Source: Pleurostoma richardsiae (lineage: Eukaryota; Ascomycota; Sordariomycetes; Calosphaeriales; Pleurostomataceae). From it: DNA of 64,000 bases. A program made the translations under genes and the position numbers. The notes beneath the pieces were generated by a model. That model searched no databases. It was not told the DNA's origin and worked only from the letters and a program-made list of their open reading frames with translations. The stretch is from the NCBI GenBank assembly GCA_030052745.1, contig JANBVO010000023.1, positions 124,001-188,000 on the forward strand, written 5' to 3'. Below are positions 44,444 to 56,078 of this stretch, piece after piece. The first letter of the stretch is position 1; every line of letters starts with the position of its first letter.

Positions 44444-47400
44444 ATGGCGGGCTCCAAGAATCAGCCAGAGAAGCGGCAGGCTTCGTTGATGAGCTTCTTT
44501 ACCCCGAAGACCGTCAACGGCCTTGCTGCGTCTCTACGATCGCCTAGCCAGCAATCCCCAGATGACCGAAGCAAACCAGCTGTGAGCGACGCTGCACGCA
44601 AGCGACCACTCGAGGAAGACACAGACAACGGCAATGATAGTCCTAGCAGGCTTGCAAAGCGTTCTAAGGCCGACTCAGATATTGATGAGCGAGGCAGGAC
44701 CTCCTCCAAGACACCTTCGAAGGCGACTGAGACGGCAGAGCTAGCCTCGACGTCGACGTCAACCGGTCGCGCCGAAAAATACCTATACGACGCGGCCCGC
44801 TCCAATGATGAGCCCCAGGCCGATGGGGCTCAGGATGAAGATGATGATGATGCAGAAACGAGACGGAGGAAAGAAGAGCTCCACAGGAAGTTCATCAAGA
44901 AGTTGGGACACCCAGACAGCATGGCCCAGATCAGAAGACGAAAGTGGCAAGGGAATGAGGAGACTGCTGGTGTTGATGCAGAGGATGCAGAAGGTGGTGA
45001 TGATGTCGAAGAAGAAGAGGCACCGCGGCCCGCCAAAGACACGAGGAAGAAAGGCAGCAAGACAGGGAAACTGACGCCGATGGAGATCCAATTCCTCGAC
45101 ATCAAAAGGAAGCACATGGATACGGTCCTGATCGTTGAGGTTGGCTACAAATTCAGGTTCTTTGGAGAAGACGCACGCATCGCGGCCAAGGAATTGAGCA
45201 TTGTCTGTATTCCTGGCAAGTTTCGATATGATGAGCGTAAGTTGGAGACCCCTCCTCCATTGGAATTGGAATCGTTCTAACCCTGTGTCAGACCCATCAG
45301 AAGCTCATCTTGACCGATTCGCCTCCGCAAGCATTCCTGTGCACAGACTACCTGTACATGCGAAACGGCTCGTGGCAGCCGGCTACAAAGTGGGCGTGGT
45401 CCGCCAAATCGAGACCGCCGCTCTGAAGAAAGCCGGCGACAACCGCAATGCTCCCTTTGTTCGGAAGCTCACCAACGTCTACACAAAGGGTACCTATGTC
45501 GATGAGGTTGGAGAACTAGAACAGTCCGGCAGTAAGACCGGTGCACCGTCCGGAGGCTACTTACTGTGCATCACGGAATCGAAAACCAAAGGGCTGGGCA
45601 CCGACGAGAAGGTCGACGTTGGAATCCTCGCAGTGCAGCCGGCAACAGGAGATATCATCTATGACAACTTCGAAGATGGCTTCATGAGAAGCGAGATAGA
45701 AACCAGATTGCTTCATATCTCGCCATGCGAGTTTCTCATCGTGGGAGAACTCACCAAGGCAACGGACAAACTGCTGCAGCACCTGTCTGGCAGCAGCACC
45801 AATGTCTTTGGAGACAGAACACGGGTCGAGCGTGTCGCTAAGAGCAAGACGATGGCCGCGGAAGCTTACTCTCACGTCACACAATTCTACGCCGGGAAGC
45901 TCAAGGAGAACTCAGACGAGCGTGCGTCTGCGCTGCTCGACAAGGTGCTGAAGCTTCCGGAACCGGTTACAATATGCCTTTCTGCTATGATTACGCACTT
46001 GACGGAGTATGGACTGGAGCACATCTTCGACCTTACGAAATACTTCCAATCATTCAGCACGCGATCGCATATGCTAATCAACGGAACGACGCTGGAGAGC
46101 CTCGAGGTTTACAGAAACCAGACGGACCGTGCTGAAAAAGGCAGTTTGCTCTGGGCTATAGACAAAACACAGACCCGCTTCGGCCAGCGGCTCCTGAGGA
46201 AGTGGATCGGAAGGCCGCTTCTCGACCAGGAACGCCTAGAAGAGCGAGTGTCCGCCGTGGAAGAACTGTTCGAGAATCAGTCAACCGCCAAGGTAGATAA
46301 GCTCGAGGCCCTCCTGACCAGCATCAAGGCGGATCTGGAAAGGAGCCTGATCCGCATCTACTACGGCAAGTGCTCGCGACCAGAGCTTCTCTCTGTCTTA
46401 CAGACGCTCCAGAAGATATCCATGGAGTATGCGTCAGTCAAATCTCCAGCGGACACAGGGTTCAAGTCCAAACTCCTGGCCGACTCCATCAGCTCGATTC
46501 CGCAGATCGGCGAGACGGTGATCTCATACTTGGAGAAGATCAACCCGGAGGCTGCCCGCAAAGACGACAAGTATGAATTCTTTCGAGAGTCCGAGGAGAC
46601 GGACGACATCACGACCCATAAGTTGGGGATCGCCGCCGTCGAGCAGGAGCTCGATGCTCACCGCGCCACCGCCGCCTCGAAGCTCGGGAAGAAATCGCCC
46701 ATAGCCTACGTGACGGTCGCCGGCATCGACTACCTGATTGAGGTATCCAACACAGACCTTAAGAAGGTCCCGGCGTCGTGGATCAAGATCAGCGGGACCA
46801 AGAAGCTCTCCCGCTTTCATACGCCGGAAGTGGTCCGCCTAATCAGCGAGCGTGACCAGCACAAGGAGGCCCTTGCCGCCGCGTGCGACGCGGCGTTCAA
46901 GGATCTCCTCAAGTCTATCGCAGCGGAGTATCAGCCCCTCCGCGACGCCGTCTCCGCCCTCGCGACGTTAGACTGCCTCCTATCCCTCGCCAAGGTCGCC
47001 GCCCTCCCGGGCTACAGCAAGCCGACCTTCCTCCCCTCCTCCACCCCGCCCACCATCTCCATCACCTCCGGCCGGCACCCCATCGCCGAGCACACGCTCC
47101 CCAATGGCTACATCCCCTTCACCACTAGCCTCTCCTCCCCGGCACCCCTCGCCCACCTCATCACCGGGCCCAACATGGGCGGCAAGTCCTCCTTCGTGCG
47201 CGCCGTCGCCCTGCTCGTCCTCCTCGCGCAGGTCGGCTCCTTTGTCCCCGCCGCCTCCATGCGCCTGACTCTCGCCGACGCCATCCACACCCGCATGGGT
47301 GCCCGCGACAACCTCTTCGCCGGCGAGAGCACCTTCATGGTCGAGGTCAACGAGACCGCCGCCATCCTGCGCGCCGCCACCCCGCGCAGCCTCGTCGTCC

Positions 47401-47918
47401 TCGACGAGCTCGGCCGCGGCACCAGCACCCACGACGGCGCCGCCATCGCCCACGCTGTGCTCGACCACGTCGTCCGCGAGACCCGCTGCCTCACCCTCTT
47501 CATCACCCACTACCAGAGCCTCGCCCGCGTCGCCGAGGGCCTGGGCGGCGGCCTGGCCAGGAACGTGCACATGCGCTTCACGGCGACCAAGGCCGCTACC
47601 CGCGGCGGCGGCGGCCCCGGAGACAGCGAGTCGCCCGGTGCCGAGGGTGACGACGCCGATGATGACGCCGGCGACGAGGAGATAACGTTCCTGTACGAGC
47701 TGGGCGAAGGTGTCGCCCACAGGTCGTACGGCTTGAACGTGGCGAGGCTGGCTCGTATCCCCCGCAAGGTGCTTGACGTGGCCAAGGTCAAGTCTCGGGA
47801 GATGGAAGAGGAGGTGAAGATGAGACGCCTGCGTGGTGCGGCAGGCTTGCTTGCTGATGTAGTCAGCAGCGATCCAGACCAACTTGATCATCTAATCTCG
47901 AGTATCGAGCAACTGTGA
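44444..47918 (+). CDS. MSH3: DNA mismatch repair protein MSH3
   Basis: Exons 44444-45236 and 45292-47918 (55-nt intron) encode 1139 residues. A PCNA-binding PIP box QASLMSFF (12-19) and a disordered charged linker precede the MutS mismatch-binding domain ([20 protein letters not shown], then [19 protein letters not shown]). The clamp/lever region includes [21 protein letters not shown]. The ATPase has Walker A GPNMGGKS (890-897) and Walker B/signature [12 protein letters not shown] (969 on). A helix-turn-helix dimer region at the C-terminus follows an acidic insert at about 1065. With Msh2 it forms MutS-beta, which recognises insertion/deletion loops. Absence of an MSH6-type mispair motif (F-x-E) and the KRKHMDT-type text indicate MSH3. 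Confidence 0.93.
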
Positions 47919-49320
47919 CGAGTTATATGTGTATAGATAGTATCAGGGAGGGTCAAAGTCACTAATGAACTAATAGCTGAAGGGAACTTCGCAATGTTGC
48001 TATCTCTGAAAAAGGTGTGCTAATCTAGATGTTATCTGCTCAGCCTATCTTGCTCTATTGCTTATGCCCTATCCACCTAACCAGGCCAGTCACTCCAGGA
48101 GATCCCGCCAAAACGACCAACGATAGTATACTGACTTCCATCGCCATCATCATGCCGATCTCGTCAACTGGCATACGACGTTGGCATCGGCGTACCATGA
48201 CCGCAGTTTGCACTGAATTAAGCCACGGTAGTACCAAATAGCCTGACCAAAGGGATTTTCCTTTATCGATGGCTTCGTAGCGGAAATCTCTTTTGCCTGG
48301 AGATCAGTGGAAGACGCTGGCTACGCGGCCGCATTTTCGCAACGATCCTCCTGCTGCAAGCGGGAGATCAGGTGCCCGGCTGCGTCAGGACAACAATGCT
48401 GATGTGGCCGCTGCGGACGGCTGGAGATGAAAGACCTGAGAAAGAGACAAGGAAGGAAACCGCCGATTAGAGGAATGTGATGCAAATTTCCGAATACGAT
48501 ATCAGCATGACCTTTAGGTAAGGTTGGACACGCAGATGGGCGACGATAGATTTCAACGACCCGGAGTGTTCGACAGTTCTTGGGGCCTCTTAGGATCCCT
48601 CGACTCCTGTCCACACACTTTCCTGCGCCTGAATACCGTCTGGGAGTCTGTCCAAGTGGCGACAAGACAATCCACTTGATTATCCTCTGTTCCTTCGAAC
48701 CGCTCCCGGGCCGTCGAAAGGTAGGTCGCCCAGCTATGTCCGCATTGTTCTTGATCTCTTCAAAGTCCATAACGATACGGCATTTACCCGACTCCGGATA
48801 CTCGAGCTGCCACAGCATCCCCCACCGATGGTAAAATTGTTGCCCATTATCGAACATGCTTTGAATCGGGATGGTGTAGCCTCTAGCGGTGGCGGAACGA
48901 AGACACTGAAAGGAGATAAGGGCAGAGCGAGCGAAAAGTGCTCCCTGCCTCGTGTAAGATCGAGAAATGATACGATGTATGAAGCTTCGCCCTCTCTTAA
49001 GTTGACCCCCCTCACTCATTCAAGTGGTGCCTGGAAGAGAAAGAACCCTTGGTACCCGAGGGGTCCACGAGTGAACTTTCCATGCTGGCTTGGCCAAGGA
49101 ACCCAGCCAAGCCACTTGCTGCTCTCTGGGGCTCAGGTCCTGCCAGTACAGTCAGTAGATGCTGCTGTGAAGATGCTCCTTGTCGATCTAGCTCACCCCA
49201 TGACGATGTGGAAAACACCAAGGAAAGACGAAAACATAAACACAATGTCCATCAAGAAGGAGCTTCTGGAACTATGATGCACGATAGATGTGAGCTCGGA
49301 TCTTGGGATCCCGGTGCCTT
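47919..49320. other. Convergent intergenic region, 1.4 kb
   Basis: 3' flanks of MSH3 and the zinc-finger gene. A 232-codon minus-strand frame at 48321-49019 has some protein-like text (FYHRWGMLWQLEYPESGKCR), but no family match and no splice support. Confidence 0.4.
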
Positions 49321-51125
49321 TCAGAGATCGAAATCGGTGTTACTGTGGGTACCAGGCGCTGTGTAGGGGCTGTCCTGTGCACCGACATTGGATGGTAGAC
49401 CATTAACGATGGACTCGAAGTTCAACATGGAACCTGGGACCGAGTTGTCGAAGTGATAATGGAACACCTCTTGACACAACGGGTTCAGATTGCTCAACTC
49501 AATCGGAAACCGCTGCGGCCGTGACGGGAAGTAGCTACTTCGAACGTTCTCTGGCGCCGCCGTTGGATACACAAGTTGTTCAGCCCCCTTGTTGCTGAGA
49601 AACGGGTACGTAGGAGTCATCTGACCGAAAGCGCGATGTTGCGCTCCAATGTTTGTGATATTGGGAGGCAATGTCTGCAAGACAGGACGGTAGACGAGAT
49701 CGCATCTGTAGTTATTTGTGGTCAGATCGTTACTCCCACGGACGTGTTAGGAGTCCTTTACCTCGCTTCTGCCATCGGCGCGTTTATGCCTCCTACAGAT
49801 ATGACTGGTCAGCGCTCGTCTTGTCAGGCAAGATGCTGGAGGTACCTACCTGGAGCCGGCTCTGGGCCATCCAAGAAGACATTGATTTCGTCATTATTGT
49901 GGTTGTCAGCCGTGGTGCCAAGGTCTCCCTCTATGTCTGGGCTCGTTTCAGACTTCACGAAACTGGTATGAGATGTCTCGATCTCCGCCTCACAGAGGAG
50001 ATCCTTTGCAGTTGACGACGTCATGGAACAGGCGGGAGGAGTTGTGCATGCTGCTTGCGACCCAGCCACTCGGCGACTTCTTCTCTTCTTGACGGGACTC
50101 TCTGTCTCTTCTACTTGACCTTTGTGATCCTGTAGCAATGTCAGTTAGCGAGGAACCAGATATAATATCAGTAGAAAGTATCCCAGCGGCCAGACTTACG
50201 GGAGTACCTTCGATAGAAGGACTATCGTAGATGTTTCGGGTTCTCTTCAGCTCATTGAAGTAATCGTCCCATACGTGTTCGGTGGGCGTTACTGACTCGG
50301 AACTGATAACCATGCTCTGCAGGACTGACCGATCTTTCTTCTGGTTGCGTTTCCGCTTCTGCTCGTCTGTTGCAGAATCGAATCGCCCCATACCAGGCCA
50401 TTTGGCGCCTTTGAGTTCGCTGAAACCGGTGTTGTCCAGCTCGGCACCTACCTCTGTTACAGGGGCAATGCTGTCGATGGTCTCGGTCGTGGATCTCGAG
50501 CTCTCGAGCTTGATCACGGGGCTGGGGCTATCGGGCGACTCCGGTAGCGCATACCTTGAGCGGGTTCTCCGAGCAGGCGTTTGAAAACGGTCTTCGGATA
50601 GGAGGTCGCGTCGAGGGTCGTGCAAGTGGACAGATTGCCGGTTCCCAAGGGTATTCCAATGATATAGTGGCAGAAGGCCGACATCTTCTCGCTCCTGCTC
50701 CGACTTGATGACGGGTTCCTCATCAGTGGTTTGACGTGGCTTCATCTAGGTCATAGTCAGTGAGCGAATATCAAGTGAGATCCCCGGCAGAAATAGCTCA
50801 CGGGAATTGCTGAGCCGCGCGCCCCTCGCTTGGATGGCTTCTTTGCTTCCTTCGCAGCTAGACGCTCAGAGAGTAATCGCTCGATAGAGTTCTCCGTATA
50901 CCAGTGCTCAAAGCGATTGAGCTGCGCCCTGGCATCATTCTCTGTCTTGGCCCGCAGCTCCAGTCTGAAGCGGTTCGCGAGATGTGACTTAGAGGAGATG
51001 TGTGTAAGAAGATGCGACACGTCGGAGAATGTCGGTTGCTTGGGGCACAAGATACAGTGCAGAGGAATCGTTGCCATTCTGTCTTCTGGCTTGACGAATT
51101 GTGTGGTTTGCAGCATCGCGTTCAT
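49321..51125 (-). CDS. Unrecognised nuclear protein with one U1-like zinc finger
   Basis: Exons 51125-50802, 50745-50200, 50129-49850, 49792-49762 and 49705-49321 encode 521 residues. Near the N-terminus, CILCPKQPTFSDVSHLLTHI followed by SSKSH gives a C2H2 finger whose HLLTH...SKSH end resembles U1/matrin-type RNA- or DNA-binding fingers. A helical charged stretch follows (LNRFEHWYTENSIERLLSERL). The middle has KKRRSRR-type basic signals and WDDYFNELKRTRNIYD, which looks conserved. The rest is disordered. All five exons join in phase; exon 4 is 31 nt. The ATG chosen opens MNAMLQTTQF; an in-frame ATG at 51213 would add 29 residues. The function is unknown; a chromatin or RNA role is inference. 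Confidence 0.75.
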
Positions 51126-54100
51126 GGTCTGTAGAGGCCTGATCAGCACGTACGTCCCCGTAGCTAAGCAATCAAACGAGACATATTGCAAAGAAAATAC
51201 GAGAGGACTCGCCATGAAACGGTGATAGAAAGGTGAGGTATGAGCAGTGATAAGAAGAATGAGGGTTAAGGACCATGGCAACCACAGGAGAGCGAGACTT
51301 GTCTTTTTGGTGCAGTGAGCGTCACCATACGCAGCTCTGACGTCGGCAAATAGGGCAGCCGATCAAATGGTTTGCGAAGGTCTTCTGTATAGAGAGGGAA
51401 AGTTTCGGATATCACTTACGATCGTAACTAACCTAGAGGTTCCTGGGGAAGGGAGCGCCACGGCCGGGGTATATCTGATGAATGAAGCTGGTAGCGCCGC
51501 GTTCGTGAAATCCGGAGTATCCCCTAGTCGGAGGAGGGAGAAACACAGTGGTTCTGGAAAACGATATGGCTGCAGCCTTCTTCTACTGATGGGTGTCTGT
51601 GATGATGGTCTTGAAGGCAGACGGTGAGACCGCACGAGTTAGCTTTAGAAGCTCAAAAGCGAGGGCTAGAGAAGTACGGGCTAGTAGACAGCTCATGTAT
51701 AAGGGAGAAACCACGCAATAGGTAGAGGAAGATGCCACTTCCACCTGGAGCGGGAAGAGAAGGCGAAACGGGGCTTGCGTTTATCCTCGACAACGCTAAG
51801 GCATCGGATGAAGCTCACCTAGGATCAACCGGACGGGATGACAGACTTAGTGCTCTTCTCATTCGAGTTGCGGAGGTTGAGAATGGTCACGGCTTGCCCA
51901 AGCTGAAGGTGGGCAGATACGATCCGGCACTGGATCGCCCAAGGTGCCTGGGGACGGTAGCAAGGCTGGGACAGTCTGGATGAGATCCAGGTGCTGGGGC
52001 ACACCGACGTGAAAGTTTGCTTTTGTCTGAATGTGCCGGTAGTCCGAGCTTGTGGAATTGATACGGGAACTTCTCATCAGATAACTTTATGCCACTGAGG
52101 GGCTTCCTGGTTTGTGAGGCTGAAGGACGGGGTGATGCCTGCTTCTGGTCCGACTTTCTAGGATGACAAGGGAACGACAGATGTTGGTCCTCGCATGGGG
52201 ATAAATCTGATAGCTGTTAACTGGGCAGAGTGGCGCGTTTGAGTGACTTGTTCCTGGAATGTCGAGACGTTCAAACCCCTGGACTGGAGTTGCTGGCCGA
52301 CCTCAGAGGGGGAAGATGTGGAGGGACGGGTTCTTCTTCAGCTGTATCAGCTAGAATACCGACGAGAAGAGCTCATGAAGGATGAGGTACAGACTCACAG
52401 AAAGTGATGTCGGAATGCCAGCAGCTGAGTATGGACAGGCGGTCTTAATCTGCACGAAGATCTTGGTCTCCGGTCGCCAGCCCAATCTTAAAGGCGTTCA
52501 GGTGCGTATGGAGTATTTCTCTCTCATGCAGACAGCTCCAGCTCCTGGCAGAGGCAAACCAGTTTGAGGACCGAAGCTGCGCGACCTTCCAATGAAGCGG
52601 TAAGTAGAGGCCATCCAGAGTGATCTTTTCTGCTTCGGGGTCCTGATGAGGTTCAAAGTGATGCTTACCTGCAGACTCATGCGTGGGTGGCTGATGGACA
52701 GTGCTCCGTGTCTCCGGATGATTGTGCTTCCTTCTTTTCTCCTTTGTAAGTGAAATATTTTGGGGTAGTTTCAGCCACCAGCGTTGAGGTGCCTGCCCGC
52801 TCGGAGGAAGAAGTAAAGGTACTTGCAGGCGGGTACTGTAGACGCTTTGGTCGAAGTATGATAGGAAGTAACGCCTCGTGACAGCGGTGCAGGGAAGGAA
52901 GGTGCCTTGTGCAGCTGCTCTTACTCGCTTTGGTGATGGCTGACCTGGACTGGGAATGAAGTGTGCGGTTCTGACAGGTGAACGGGCTGGGTAAGCTAGT
53001 GGGTACCGAAAGGTAACGGGTATCAAACAGGGAAGGTAAGTGCAGGTGGGTGGATGAGTTCAAGGGACGAGAATTTTGTTGGGTGTCATGACATGGGAGC
53101 TTGGAGGAAGAGGAAGGAACACATCGGTGAGGCGGATATATCAGGTAGACAGGGAAGCGGGTATCTCAGGTACTCGAGTACCAAGTTGGGAAAGACCTGG
53201 GAGTGACGGGATGGAAGTCACACTGCGAGGATACTCATGGCAAGGTACCCACCATATCTGCTTCGGCCTTGTCGAGCTGCGTGAGGTGATGACCCGGAGC
53301 CAATCAAAGAGGCCAATTGTCCCCAGGCTTCGTTCAGGGCAGCGACTCTCTCAGTAGGTACCAGTGTTGTTCTTGTCTGTCGTTTTGTGGGTATCGAGCC
53401 TTAAAGTTGAACGTCATTATAGGTACCTCGCTTTTCAGGATAGCCTCACCTAGGTACCTAACCGAGGTACCGTACCTCCAAGAGTCCTAACGACCTCCAG
53501 TCATCGAGGCACCAAGCAGACACTGAGTGTTCTGGTTAACGAGGGCTACCCTTCCAATGGGTACGCTGCATCAGGCCAAGTGCGTACAGCTTATGGTGAT
53601 AATTATGTGCAGCCACTGCCCTCCTATTGTCATACTCACCGTACTGCTTCATTATAAAGGTACTCACCAAAGGTGCTTTAAGGTACCACTGCGAGAACCG
53701 AAACATGCGTGGGAGTATGCTCAACGACCTGCAGTGACAGCACCCGATGCATTGGCCTAGCAGCAAGGGAGGGTAGGGGCTTGGACATATGGAAGCCTTG
53801 TGGCAAGGACAGCATGGAACGAGGATAATAACATGCCTCTACACTATGCCTGGTTTGGGTCGCTTGAATCGGAACTTCACTGTCAAGGACACTCTATCAC
53901 TTGCTACGGAAGAAGTATGTGATAGGTGTCCAACCTCGGCAGAATGGCAAGGGAAAAGCGAGTTCCTTTCTTGGCAGAGCATACAGGGACACATATACTA
54001 AAAGGATGCCAGAAAAGTCGGTACAACATACAAAGCACGACGCATCAACTTGGTATTGTGCGCTGGGAGTGATGTAAAGCGAAGTAAGGGGCTCTACTTT

Positions 54101-55015
54101 TGCTAAGGCGGGGACTCGAAAGGAATGAAAGAGGGCATCAAAGCAAGAAGGGCGAGAGACTAAACGGAGAGGCTCAAACGTAGGGAAAAGCTTGCAGGAA
54201 GCAAAAAGAGATTCGGGAGAGCAGATCGCTGTGACCATCCGAGTTTCTTGACGTCGTCTGGAAGAGACGACGGGTATGTGACCACGGAGTTCAGGAGTAC
54301 GCAGCAGCGTAGCCTTCAACTCGCCTATGAGATGAACATTGTTTTCGGAATCGAAGATAGCGGTCTAGAAAATATGGCAAGAATCTCTTTATCAGAACAA
54401 CTCTGAATCAACGTGAAGGAAGGAGGCTTGCCTAGGAGATGTGAGAAGGAGCACATCAGGGAAAACGCACCGAGAAGAGTTGGTGACAAACGCTACGACG
54501 TCTGATCTTCCTATGCACTGCCTAATCTAGAGTAGATCCGATGCAGGACGAAGAACGGATCCAGAACGCTGCTTGAACGTGAAATGGTCGTCGGCGATAT
54601 ATCTTCCCTGTCCCATAGAGATAGAGCCCCCGATCGCCTTCAAGTGATTAGCACAGCTAAAGAGCCCGTGACGTCTACGACACGCACCTTTTCGTAAACA
54701 GGCTATATTCAAGCTCAAACAAGGAGTGGTCTGGACGATCAAGAATAGAACGACGAATGGACAGCGGCTCTGGTTAGTAAGTACCGTCAAATAACTCGCG
54801 AATATCTGCTGCGATAAGTAACCTCCCCACGAGGCTGCAGGTTGCCAAGTAGACGCACGGGGCATATTCTTTTCTCTTGCCTTGTGTCCTACAGCCACAG
54901 ATGGCTGGCAGGTAGGTTACTAGATCGCTAGAGGATGCTGCAGAGTCTTTGGCCACTTGGGACAAGGCTGCAAGGGCAGAAGCTGAACGAATTAATGGTC
55001 GTCAACCTTTATGGT
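51126..55015. other. Gene-poor stretch, 3.9 kb
   Basis: No supported gene across nearly 4 kb upstream of the zinc-finger gene. The plus strand is visibly purine-rich for long stretches, which means the minus strand is CT-rich as in fungal leaders and promoters. This may be a long regulatory or 5' leader region, or hold a non-coding RNA. A cluster of GGTACC palindromes at 53244-53687 is listed separately. Confidence 0.45.
53244..53687. repeat. Cluster of six GGTACC palindromes
   Basis: GGTACC occurs at 53244, 53357, 53422, 53453, 53466 and 53682, several within larger TAGGTACCTA-type contexts. The longer palindrome GGTACTCGAGTACC lies just to the left (53170-53183). Six sites in 444 bp is far above the roughly 0.1 expected by chance. 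It could be a factor-binding array. Confidence 0.5.
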
Positions 55016-56078
55016 CTAATTCCTCTCATCATCTTTGCCCAGTATCCGCTCAATGGTGGACTTTGGCATACAGTAGACAGGATCGACAGGTTCGAGGCCC
55101 GGGAATTCCAGCAGACTGAGTCCTGTGATGCCGAACAACGTGTGCCAGACATCGACCATGTCGCCTGGCCGGTCTGCGATGCCGCCCATCTCGCTGTCTT
55201 GACAGCGAAGAATGAACCTGATGAGTGCCTCCCGATCAATCCAGTGGGTGCGTTCGATAATCTCCAGGCTGCTCAACACCCACCAACTGTAGCAAACATC
55301 TTCAAGCTTCTCAGGGCGGCCATTGAATCCACCGCTCGCGACCTGCCTTTCGCTAAGCCATCTTCCAAGCTTATCTACATCCACGAGATCAAGCCTTCCA
55401 GCAATTGAGAGGGCCGCCAGACAAGTGAAGATCTGGCCGGAGTGGGATTCCGCTCCCGGCCGGACACCATAGCCCCCATCAAAGTTAGCACAAGCAACGA
55501 TGTGGTCGACTGCCTTATCGACATCGACGAGAGACAAGAGACCCATTAGGGACAGAGCATTTAGAGCGCCGTAGAGGAAACGAGTATCCTCCTCGCCCCA
55601 CTCATCTCCTGCAAATGTGCCCGTCTCTCGGTTCTGAAGGTCGGCGATAACTATGAGGATGATGAGCACTGAGCCCGCCTAGCGAAAGCAGAAGGGAGGC
55701 CAGAAGCATACATTTCCCAACCTTGGCCTTGCCAGTGCCACGGTTCTCCAACTCTTCAAAAGCGTCAAGCATAGCAAGGATCTGCACAGCACTGACTGTG
55801 TAAAGCATGTGCGCGTCATGGCCCGGAGCCGCTCCAAAGCCTCCATTCTTATGCTGGCAGGATAACACAAAGTCTATCGTCTCGCCTCTGGGAAGAGCCT
55901 CTGGATGGCCCATCAGATGAAGGGCCGTGAGGCCCCAGTAGAGGCCGTTCAATCGCAGATGCTCGGTGAGCCAGTAGTCATACTCGTCTTTCCTGGTGTC
56001 CAAGCTCTGGATGTATTTAACATGTTTTGCCGCGGCGAACTGGAGCTCATCCGGCAAATCCTTGAGTGCTCTAGGCAT
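55016..56078 (-). CDS. BET2: Rab geranylgeranyltransferase beta subunit
   Basis: Exons 56078-55712 and 55650-55016 (61-nt intron) encode 333 residues, the usual length. The protein is an alpha-alpha barrel of prenyltransferase repeats: [100 protein letters not shown] and the final [16 protein letters not shown]. Zinc ligands fit the Asp/Cys of [10 protein letters not shown] and the His of DVWHT. With the alpha subunit and Rab escort protein it attaches geranylgeranyl groups to Rab GTPases, which is needed for membrane traffic. The start follows family alignment. Confidence 0.92.

Noticed and set aside
46980-47891. 303-codon minus-strand frame
   Set aside because: Antisense of the highly conserved MSH3 ATPase domain.
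48321-49019. 232-codon minus-strand frame in the MSH3/zinc-finger gap
   Set aside because: No family match and no splice or promoter support; could be chance, so not called as a gene.
52445-53063. 193-codon minus-strand frame in the gene-poor stretch
   Set aside because: Low-complexity Pro/Ser/Arg composition that follows from the CT-rich strand; no domain.
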